Positions 9,668 through 17,664 of a stretch of 17,967 nucleotides of DNA are shown here, one piece after another. Each line of letters starts with the position of its first letter. The first letter of the stretch is position 1. Below the pieces are notes generated by a model, which had not been told where the DNA came from, did no database searches, and saw only the letters and a program-made list of their open reading frames with translations. A program made the position numbers and the translations under genes. This DNA is from Hamiltosporidium magnivora (Eukaryota > Microsporidia > Dubosqiidae): the NCBI GenBank assembly GCA_004325065.1, contig PITI01000175.1:1-17967 (forward strand), in the 5' to 3' direction.

Positions 9668-10575
9668 TTAACCTAAGTCTTTCTCCGAATTGATTTTAGC
9701 CAGAACTTCTAGGAGTAAAAAACTTTTTAAATCAAATTTTAACCTTGTTACAAACATGGACTCATAGGGAGTACAGTTTAGTTCATATGATGAGCTTTTT
9801 TTTTGCAAAATCCAAATAAAACATACATTTTTTGAGTTTTTTTTATTGTTGTCTTTCAACCACCTATAAACCAAATTTTTAACTTATGCATTTTCACGCA
9901 CTAAGAAACACATACTTTTAAAGTGTCTGGGCTTTTCATGTACGATCTTAAACCCGGGCAAATTCTACATAGTTCTTCAAGGGCATTATTTTGAATTCTC
10001 TGCCTTTATCACCTAAAAATAGAAGTCGCGCCGAAAATTTTAAAAATATCCAAAAGTAAATACGCCACCGCTACCGTACTTTTACGAGGAAAAAGCCAAA
10101 TAAATTGATATTAGTCATCTACTTGTGATTGCATGTCGAATAAATTGACATGAAATCTTTAATTCATGCTTTTACTTAGATTGACCTCAATTCCAACCTT
10201 TTTTTTGATACTCGCGTTTTTTTTCACATGGCATACATAAGTTAAGATAAATTACTGTCATTCTATTGGGAAATTTTTATACTTTTAATTTATTGCTTTT
10301 TCATATTGTTTCGATCGCCCAGTCCAATCACAACATAAGTATCAACTAAAATTAGCATTATCATTTCCTGATGTACATAAAACCCAATATTATCTTTACC
10401 TTTTTGCCCATGAACCATCAGGTTTTCCTTCTCTTCAATAGTTATCATATTATATTTACATAAATGCTGATAATCTTCGGGTTTTTCCCTACTACTTTGT
10501 TTTAAGATGTTTTAACTTTTTGTTCCAGCCCCAGGTATTATTTTTCTGTAAGAATTCCTGTATTTTGACTTTTTG
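9668..10575 (-). pseudogene. Dead integrase of the KRBA2/SCAND3/GIN type (mobile-element transposase-integrase)
   Basis: Read on the minus strand with frame changes, the family's conserved blocks appear in the right order. SREKPEDYQHLCKYNM is at about 10445-10495. YVHQEMI is followed by IGLGDRNN, in place of the usual IGHGGRNR, at about 10300-10380. YVCHVKKN, in place of the CxxCQ-K zinc-finger half, is near 10230. VNLFDMQS (usually VDLIDMQS) is at 10126-10149. AYLLLDIFKIFGA is near 10025-10066. DKGREF (usually DNGREF) is at 9993-10010. YRWLKDNN and then NCTPYESMFVTRLKFDL lie in the last open piece, 9668-9874. The catalytic core is lost: the first catalytic Asp reads Asn (10144-10146), and the catalytic Glu site falls in a stop- and shift-ridden stretch near 9890-9930. 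Many in-frame stops remain. The family is an rve-type DDE integrase found in mobile elements and in domesticated genes of animals. The assignment comes from recalled motifs, not a search. Confidence 0.8.
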
Positions 10576-11185
10576 ATAGGTACTATTCATACATTTATTC
10601 TTCGAAACAATGCTTAATATTATTTATATTGGTTAACATCGGTTCTTGTATTTCATTTTTTACAAAAAGAACTAATAACACTTAATAAGAAAAGAGTGAA
10701 AATAATCTTTAAAGTGATATGGCATAAGCTACAAAAGGTACTGATTAGCCAGCTAAAATTTCACTGCATGTTTATTGTTAAATTGCTGTCTATTTCTTAA
10801 TGTGAAGTGAAGAGTCGAATCAGTATTATACGGCTGGCATTGTAAAGCTAATCTTATTGTTTTATATATTTATCAAATTTTCGATTCACTTTGGTCATTA
10901 TTCATAATGAACATAAAAGATACAAGCTGACTTTATTGGTACCTTTACCTTCAAAATTGCTAGTATTCTGTGTCGATATATATTTACTTTTTTCAGAAAA
11001 TCCAAAAGTTGCAAAAACATATGTTTGCTTTGCAAAACAAAATGCATGAAGACTCTCAAGTTTTGTTGTATGGCTTTGTAGGCATTACTTAAAACATGAA
11101 TGTGTGTATCTTTTTCTTACTACAGCGCATGTGTTGCATTATTTGAATTTTTTAAGTACAATAATTGAACTTGAAATACTCTTTT
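10576..11185. other. Decayed sequence upstream of the integrase remnant
   Basis: No frame is open, and the composition is intermediate between the spacers and the integrase remnant. On the minus strand this is where the integrase start and any element end should be. The first recognisable block is EFLQKNN near 10540-10560, just inside the remnant. I see no terminal inverted repeat or target-site duplication. Confidence 0.35.
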
Positions 11186-11344
11186 TTATGACTTATTAAC
11201 GATATAGTTATTGATAAATTCCCAAAAATATTTTCCTGGCATTCTATCTAGTGTAATATGCCTTTCAATACCTGCTTTAAAATTTTCTTTGTACTTTTTC
11301 CAATGACTAAGGTATTGGATTCCCTCTGCAATCCATTGGTATTC
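11186..11344 (-). pseudogene. Short coding scrap, possibly the C-terminus of a MULE-type transposase
   Basis: A 52-codon frame, bounded by TAA at 11345-11347 and closed by TAA at 11186-11188, has a protein-like composition (WIAEGIQYLSHWKKYKENF, then AGIERHITLDRMPGKYFWEF) rather than the I/K/N/F mix of the spacers. There is no ATG at its start. The spacing of an aromatic block, then GIERH, then a FWEFI block resembles the end of Mutator-like (MULE) transposases, which often read TNNxLERxxRxLN followed by a W-x-F-I motif. The defining TNN is absent, so this is a suggestion only. It might instead belong to the same element as the integrase at 9668-10575. Confidence 0.35.
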
Positions 11345-11763
11345 TTAAATATTGGCAAGCAACAGTGCTCTCTGGAAGAGTAGCTGTATCTTCATAACTC
11401 AGCGTGTTTTGGCTGCCATTCCTCCGCTTATTACTAATTCAACAACATTAAAAATTTCATTTTCCCTTTGCTATAGATCTCAATCTAAACTTCCCACTTA
11501 TGAAGCTTAAGATCATTAATCGACAAGAGAATCGAAACAAGGAAATATTTATAGATATAAAGGATAGTAGTTCGAGTTAACCTATAACGGTAAGATTAGA
11601 GACCGAATACCCGCCTTAAATGAGGTTCTGAATATACTAATATTCTATATACTTTTGATATTTGGAACTATTATCCTTTATTTAATAGATTTAGAATGAA
11701 AAATTATTTATAAAACATTTTGTACAAACATATAGTATAGACTTAAAAAAACTTTATTGAAAT
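11345..11763. other. Intergenic sequence, partly decayed repeat-like
   Basis: 11345-11470 is G+C-richer and continues the composition of the transposase-like scrap but has no open frame. From about 11500 it becomes ordinary A+T-rich spacer. No other feature was recognised except the AATAAA of the neighbouring minus-strand gene. Confidence 0.4.
11753..11758 (-). terminator. AATAAA, candidate polyadenylation signal of the membrane-protein gene
   Basis: On the minus strand AATAAA starts five bases after the TAA stop at 11764-11766. Such closeness fits the very short 3' tails known in microsporidia, but a chance match is possible in this base composition. Confidence 0.4.
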
Positions 11764-12516
11764 TTAAATATTAAAATTGGGGAAATATTTATAGATCATA
11801 TTATGTAAACCAATAAAATGAAAAAGCCATTTTCCATAGAGATTCCACAGAATTAATATATTCAAAACCATAAATAGTAGAAGTTGTTTGATTGATTTTT
11901 TGTTATAAAAATGTAAAATAATTATTAAAATTTGAAATATTACTAGATAAAGAATCACAGGTGGTATCATAATATGAAAGAAATTAAAACTTGTATAATA
12001 TTGCAAAAAATTTTCGATATGTAATAATAATGTGCCGATTACATAGGTTATAGCATAAATTTCTGTTGAATAATCTAATGTATGCAATATATATTCAATC
12101 GCATGACAATATATATATGATAAAGAGGCTATAATTATTGATAGGATTGTGGCATAGAGATTGAAAGGAAACGTGATAATAGTTGGATCTGGATGGAAAG
12201 CTATTTTTGAATTGTTTATTTTATATAAGTGATCGTAATCTATATTCATACTTATGAATAAAATTAGTATTTTAATAATATTTCTTTTTATAAGTAGCTT
12301 GATATTATTTTTATCAACATTTTGATATAAAATATTTTGACCGGTAACAAAACAATATAAGATATATTTCATGTATAAATAACTTAGATCAGCACATATA
12401 AATATCTTGGAAAATAGATAAAAAACAGATACAATGAAAATATACTCTATAAGATTGACAATGATGTGCGTATAATATGGACAATGTCTATTATCTAATA
12501 AATCTCCATTATTCAT
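11764..12516 (-). CDS. Orphan polytopic membrane protein
   Basis: This gene has 250 codons, no intron, and is not recognised. The protein is dominated by hydrophobic segments, roughly at 18-40, 78-91, 115-145 (perhaps two), 152-170, 180-202 and 210-228, giving an estimated six or seven membrane spans. Loops are short; the one at 92-113 has histidines and HPDP, and the N-terminus (MNNGDLLDNRHCPYY) is polar. No transporter signature was recognised. The ATG at 12514-12516 is the first after an in-frame TAA at 12541-12543. The length is far beyond what chance allows in this DNA. Histidines are frequent within or near the membrane segments (HCPYYTH, YCHAIEY, HIENFL, FHFIGLH), which may or may not matter. 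It sits alone between transposon relics and an A+T-rich desert, with the AATAAA right after its stop. Confidence 0.78.
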   Translation of the reverse strand: MNNGDLLDNRHCPYYTHIIVNLIEYIFIVSVFYLFSKIFICADLSYLYMKYILYCFVTGQNILYQNVDKNNIKLLIKRNIIKILILFISMNIDYDHLYKINNSKIAFHPDPTIITFPFNLYATILSIIIASLSYIYCHAIEYILHTLDYSTEIYAITYVIGTLLLHIENFLQYYTSFNFFHIMIPPVILYLVIFQILIIILHFYNKKSIKQLLLFMVLNILILWNLYGKWLFHFIGLHNMIYKYFPNFNI

Positions 12517-13475
12517 ATTTTTATTGAAATCTAAAAATATTTATATTTGTTGAAATTAATAAAGGTTTATATTAAATCCAGAACTTTGATTTCAGTTTCT
12601 TCATTATATAATTTAATGTATCAATTAATGTATTACTTTTATATTTGTAGTATTGAGAAATGTAATTCGAAATCGATAATGAAATTCTTAGATTTTTTAT
12701 AATATATAACTTAGCTATTCAGTTTTCAATCTATGAACAATGTTCAAGTTTATTTTACATTTTGGTAGTAAATTTCCACTTCCTACTTCATTTAAAATTT
12801 AACAAAAGTAATTTAATTATGTTATATAAATTCAAATCAAATAGAATATCGGTGAGCCGATCTTTTTATTAACTAAATTTAATTTGCATAAAAATTCGGA
12901 GAATATGAAACGAAAATTATATCTGCTCTTCGGATACTATACGTAAAGAAATAACAATTTAAAATATATTTATATTTAAATCACGAATTGTGTTGTTATA
13001 TAACACAAGCTATCAATCATTTGAAAGAAATATAAAATAAACGAGTATTAATTTAATTAAACCGTCTTTTAAAAGATTAAATCGTACAAAAATTTATATC
13101 ATTGAATAACCACTGTAAAACGTAATCAGTGAATTTTTATTTTAAAATAGAATATTTGATAAAATTAAAACTAATTCTACAATTTCTTTATAATGAAATA
13201 TATTTATGAAATTCAAAAACAAATTTTAAGGAAAATGCTAATTAAACCTCAAAATATTAGTTAATAATACAAGAGAAATTTCAATCTACAACAAATAAAT
13301 TGCTAGAGAATTTTATTTTAATTGAAATTAGTTCTAAATATTTTTTATAAATAGGAAATCTTTTGTAAAGATATTTTACTCTATCTCAACATAATTTTAA
13401 GATATTTATAGCTAATTTATTCGATAAGACTTCCATATTTTTATCAAAATGGAATATTTTTATTGTTCTTTAGCA
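12517..13475. other. A+T-rich intergenic sequence, no gene seen
   Basis: Very A+T-rich with no useful open frame on either strand. An imperfect dyad TTGTGTT-GTTATAT-AACACAA occurs near 12989-13009. Nothing else was recognised. The first bases should include the promoter of the minus-strand membrane-protein gene, but no motif stands out. Confidence 0.5.
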
Positions 13476-13985
13476 ATGGCTCGATTTTTTCTTAATATAG
13501 ATAGCTTTTTGCCAAATAGTTAATTTAATCGCTCGAAGTTTCTAAGTTTAAAGTCTTTCACCTAAAAAGCGTATATAATCCAATCTATTAGCAGAAAATT
13601 ACCTATTTTGGCTAAATCCTTGTTGCTTGAGGTATGATTGCAGATCGAAATCAACCCTAGGTTTCTTCAATACTATGCAGCATTTGAATTTTCTTTACAC
13701 AATCTCAACCAAATAAAACTCCAGCTAAGATAGCTCCGAAGACTCCATAAATTTTGCTCAGACAGAACAGTGTAATTTTCATTGTTATAGCCTGCTAATC
13801 TGTTTTTCTTGCACCAATGGCTTTTTTTATCTTCTAGCTCCTATGTATTCTTTCACGATTAAGCTATGCTGAGTTCCCGTGCCTTTGCACTGAATTACCT
13901 ACACGTAGAGTCGTGTTTCGTATCACGTTGTCTAAAAACTACGAATAGATTTTTAGAAAATGTTTCGGTATTTCACAGATTTCTT
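13476..13985 (-). mobile_element. Dispersed repeat, copy C (most decayed)
   Basis: It aligns with copy B in the same orientation. Landmarks are CTATGCAGCATT at 13673-13684 (identical in B), CAGCTAAGATAG near 13722-13733 against CTAGCTAAGATTA in B, AATTACCTACA near 13894-13904 (also in B), and AAAAACTACGAATAGA near 13934-13949 against AAAAACTACAAATAAA in B. The first 170 bases match B's coding remnant only loosely (for example CTATTAGCAGAAAATTACC against CGATTAATAGGCGAGGAAG). It is more A+T-rich than B, as expected if the copy has drifted longer. Ends are approximate. Confidence 0.62.
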
Positions 13986-14659
13986 TTCCTTGTTCAAAAT
14001 AACAAAACCAAATAAAAGTGTAGTTTGGTTATAGTTTTACTAAAAATTCGAAGAATGATCACTGCATTAATTTGCCTAGTTATCACTTGGCCCTATTTTT
14101 TATTTTGATCAGTTTCCCTTCACCATAAACTGTTTAAAAGAATGAAAAACTCAGGTATGAATGTTTTGATTAAGCTTGTTTTTGAACTTAGTCCGTATAT
14201 TAATGGATAATTGGCTCAAATATGTTAGCTATTTTAGATCAATTGCTGATTTAACCTATAAAAAAACTAATTTAAACTAGATGTTCGCTTTCCAAGTGAT
14301 AGTCTAAAACTACTATGAGATAAATACTCCTATATTAGATAAGGATTTTAATAGTAGTTTTTTTATTCGTTATTTTGTCAATGTAATACAATAATCTCAA
14401 TTTAAATGAAAAGGAAAATGAGGAAGCAAAATATACTTTAGCTTTGCTCATTAATTCCGTTATCTTGGTATAAAACATTTGAATTTTCGAAATTATAAGC
14501 CGAATTTAAATGATCAATTGTCTATCACTCGTTAAGTTGCTACCTTGGTTTTTGCTTGTTTTTTTTAATTGCAAAAATACACCTTAGAATTTCATTAAAT
14601 GATAAATACGAACCAACAAGTTTCCTCTCTATAATAGATTATAAGTAAAAAATTTTTAA
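13986..14659. other. A+T-rich intergenic sequence, no gene seen
   Basis: No frame of useful length on either strand and no recognised repeat or RNA. It is moderately less A+T-rich than the desert at 2951-6731, so some of it could be eroded element sequence, but nothing can be identified. Confidence 0.45.
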
Positions 14660-14971
14660 CTACTTTTAACCAATAAGATTATAGTTCATAGAATTCCACG
14701 TCTCATTTACTATAAACTTCTAAATGTCATAAGCAAGAGCCAATCTTTTTCAGACGTCTATACCGAGGTTGCTGGAATATTTTATAACATCATTTATTCA
14801 TCAAGTTTTGAGGCGGATAGGAAGTATTCGGCCTTCGGCACTAGAAATTTAAGCTTTTTACGTTCGCAACCTTCTGGTATTCTTCAAGATATAAAAACTT
14901 TTGGTAAGAATTTTTTTAATGTAGAAATATTTTTTTTAATCAGAGAAATATGTTTTCGTGTAATGTTTTGA
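14660..14971 (+). pseudogene. Open stretch of 103 codons without a usable ATG; possible gene fragment
   Basis: The frame is bounded by TAA at 14657-14659 and TGA at 14969-14971. The only ATG is the second last codon, so it cannot be an ordinary gene. Its middle is markedly richer in G+C than the surroundings, and the translated product is varied and protein-like (SDVYTEVAGIFYNIIYSSSF, then EADRKYSAFGTRN and FLRSQPSG), unlike the low-complexity output of the spacers. I do not recognise it. It may be a fragment of a decayed gene or element, a frame started from a non-ATG codon, or a coding exon whose neighbours I fail to see. It stops 118 bases before the next gene and is not in a position to extend it. 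Confidence 0.35.
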
Positions 14972-15089
14972 ATGATTAAAATCGATTTATCTTATAATTT
15001 TATATGTTTTTATCATTATCTTGATTAAATATTTACGAAATCACTTTAATGCAATTTAATTTATAAATATAAATTTTTTATCCATTTAC

Positions 15090-17108
15090 ATGAGGAATCT
15101 TCTCGAAGTATTTTTCTTTTTAAACGTAATACCTTTATTATGGCTTTTAAGTCACTTTAATTGTACATCTGTAGAAAATAACGAACATTCTAGATGCCAC
15201 AGCTCTAATACCATAACTGCAAGTACTTCCGAGAGATATACACAGGATATTCTTGTCGAGCAACCGTGCAGTTTACGTGTAAGTATGGATTTAGAAAATC
15301 AAGTAGTGGATGATGATTGTGTAGAGGTATTGACTGAATCTGAAAACGGGGTAATAATTCTGTCTTCATCTGATGATGAAAATGATAATGCAATAAACGC
15401 TACCTGCAAAAATGCCAGCATATGCAATGAAATTCAAACAACAAATAAACAAATAAAACGAATTTATCCTTATTGTACTGATGAAATACACCCTTCGAAA
15501 AAAAAATTTTCAGAATCATCGCGAAAGGATAATTGTTCCCTGCCTTTAAGAAACTCCAAATGCAAAGAAATACCAAAGCAAGATGTATCATGCATCAATA
15601 AATATCGATTAACAGAAAAGGATTATGAAGACAATCCATCTTTAGGATATTATTCTTATGAGGAGAAGGGTGCGCCCGTGGCGATGTTGCGATCTGAAAA
15701 ACAACTTCAATCGACATATTCTTGTTCTCATACCAATGCTGCAAGAAATGAAACATCTATTGAGAGTAAAATTACGAAAAAGTCTAAATCGTTGTCTAGC
15801 ATTGAGACTTTAAAGGAAACAATATTATTATTGAGCGAACCAGAGAAATATGGTCATAAGTTAAAGGATTCATCTCTAAAAGAGAAATATTTGGAATTTA
15901 TTATTGATACGAAGGGGAAAACATATACTCTGTTTAATGATTCTGAAGATAATATGATTGGTTTTACGGATATTCGAACCTTTATAACAAGTGATTTCTA
16001 TATTAATATTGATTTAATGCAAGAGAATCTAACATATTATTTTATTTTTATAAATAATGTTGCAAAAAACGAACAAAAATACTGGGAAAAATTAGAGGAT
16101 GAGACAGACAAGTTGCGTCAATTAACAGATGAAATTATAAATTGTATCGAAAAACTAAACTTTTGTAATCATCAATCAAATTTATTTGCATTTTTCCCGG
16201 GTTTAATACATATAAAACATTTTATAAAGAATATTATTTTGAATGACAACCAATTAGTCAAGAATTCATGTTTGTGGATTATACTTCTTAAATTTGTACA
16301 ATCATTAAGCTATATTCCAGTCAATGGGATATACAAAAAGAATCGATTTGGTGAAAGTGAATCAACCTTATCTGAAGAATATAAAACTTTCAATATTTAC
16401 GAGGGAGATGAGAAAATTCTCGAAGATATCAAGAAATCATATGAGACATTTGATGTAATTGCAAAGTATATATTTCTAAGAACAAAAATTTTTTCCGAAT
16501 CTACTCAAATGCTTAATTTTATAGGAAAATGTCTGAAATTTAACAATATGGATTTTCATATTTCACTCGGCATAAATTTAGACTTAGATAGGGTTATAAC
16601 TGATTCTGTATTTAGATTGAGTCCAGCCGTTATAAAATTATTCGTTTTGCAAATAGAAAAACAGAATTTTCTTGATTTAGATGATGAAGAGTTCCTTCCG
16701 AGTGTTTCCTTCTTTTTTGAATGTATTTTTGAGGGTCTAGTTGATTTGAAAAGCGAAGATATTACGGACTTTAAGCATATTTGCAAAGGAATAATATTGG
16801 CATATCTCGATTTTTTTGAAAACGAAGCCCAGCAATCGGACTTTTCCGATTGCAAAAATATTACATTTTTAAGACGTATTAATTCAAACCTTCGAGGCTT
16901 ATTTCGAGTTTATGATTTAAAAGATACCGATCCAAAATATATAGAATTAACTAAAATGATGAAATTCGCCGAAGCACTATGTGTTTTCTATAATTATTAT
17001 ATAAAAGTTGGATTAAATAGTCAAGTATATTCAGAAAAATATATTAAAACATATGACACCTGTTGTAGCACACGAATGGAATATATTCTTGGATTTAATG
17101 GTTGGTAA
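15090..17108 (+). CDS. Orphan protein with predicted signal peptide and two SUMO-interaction-like motifs
   Basis: This gene has 672 codons, no intron, and its family is not recognised. Residues 1 to about 22 are strongly hydrophobic (VFFFLNVIPLLWLL), a likely signal peptide, though a membrane anchor is possible. Residues 26-230 look disordered: S/T/N/K-rich and cysteine-containing. Within them, an acidic patch and VEVLTESE (78-85) are followed by VIILSSSDDEND (88-99). A V/I-rich core next to serines and acids is the classic SUMO-binding pattern, very like that of mammalian PML (VVVISSSEDSD, recalled). Short basic patches follow (SKKK near 136-139, KITKKSK near 227-233). Residues 235-672 appear globular and mainly helical, with a charged, coiled-coil-like stretch at about 325-358 and no further clear membrane span. 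The ATG at 15090 is the first after an in-frame TAA at 15057-15059 and creates the signal peptide. Secretion into the host and SUMO binding are inferences; a nuclear protein with a misleading N-terminus is the alternative. Confidence 0.85.
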   Translation: MRNLLEVFFFLNVIPLLWLLSHFNCTSVENNEHSRCHSSNTITASTSERYTQDILVEQPCSLRVSMDLENQVVDDDCVEVLTESENGVIILSSSDDENDNAINATCKNASICNEIQTTNKQIKRIYPYCTDEIHPSKKKFSESSRKDNCSLPLRNSKCKEIPKQDVSCINKYRLTEKDYEDNPSLGYYSYEEKGAPVAMLRSEKQLQSTYSCSHTNAARNETSIESKITKKSKSLSSIETLKETILLLSEPEKYGHKLKDSSLKEKYLEFIIDTKGKTYTLFNDSEDNMIGFTDIRTFITSDFYINIDLMQENLTYYFIFINNVAKNEQKYWEKLEDETDKLRQLTDEIINCIEKLNFCNHQSNLFAFFPGLIHIKHFIKNIILNDNQLVKNSCLWIILLKFVQSLSYIPVNGIYKKNRFGESESTLSEEYKTFNIYEGDEKILEDIKKSYETFDVIAKYIFLRTKIFSESTQMLNFIGKCLKFNNMDFHISLGINLDLDRVITDSVFRLSPAVIKLFVLQIEKQNFLDLDDEEFLPSVSFFFECIFEGLVDLKSEDITDFKHICKGIILAYLDFFENEAQQSDFSDCKNITFLRRINSNLRGLFRVYDLKDTDPKYIELTKMMKFAEALCVFYNYYIKVGLNSQVYSEKYIKTYDTCCSTRMEYILGFNGW

Positions 17109-17664
17109 TTCGTTTTTTTTGCAGTTTTTTTAGGGATATAATTTTGCGTATTTTATTGTGTCCATCCTGTCTAAAAATAAAAAAAATCTATGATAAAATT
17201 CCATTGTCTCGGACTTACACCAATGTTTTCGTTTTTAAAATTAAAATTTAAAAAATTCCACTGTTTCAATTAGATTTTTCTATTATATATGCTCGGTTTT
17301 GGAAAAAAAAATTTACTAAAAATGCACGTAATTTTCTTTGTTATTTTATTCTGCTTCCCTTCTATTTTATTCTGTTCCTCTTTCGTTCTTGAATGTATTT
17401 ATTTGTTAAATCGTATAATATGGTTATGAATTTGTTAAAAAAACCCAAAAAAATATATTTACTAAACCCTTCAATTTAAACTATACATGAATTTGTCTTA
17501 TTTTCTATATTTTTTTTACATTTTTATATATTTAGATTTTTAGTGGCGGAGAGAGGATAACTACACAAAAAACTTTCTGCTGACCAATGAGTATGCGAGA
17601 TTGATATATGAAATCATTTTTTGAATTTTCTGTGCGAATAAAACCAAACTAAATTTTCCGTTGT
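17109..17664. other. 3' flank and A+T-rich spacer
   Basis: T-rich runs follow the stop at 17108, then A/T spacer to the edge of repeat copy D. No gene was recognised. The candidate polyadenylation signal at 17176-17181 lies here. A pyrimidine-rich patch occurs at about 17336-17390. Confidence 0.5.
17176..17181 (+). terminator. AATAAA, candidate polyadenylation signal of the 672-residue gene
   Basis: AATAAA is 68 bases past the stop codon, inside an A run. Weak evidence, because A+T-rich DNA contains many such hexamers. Confidence 0.25.

Noticed and set aside
14904..14908. GTAAG, considered as an intron donor linking the open stretch at 14660 to the gene at 15090
   Set aside because: No convincing branch site or acceptor follows in a fitting frame, and the gene at 15090 has its own ATG with a signal peptide.
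15205..16855. Three minus-strand frames (62, 63 and 99 codons) inside the 672-residue gene
   Set aside because: Antisense shadows. Their serine/lysine/phenylalanine make-up follows from the sense codons.
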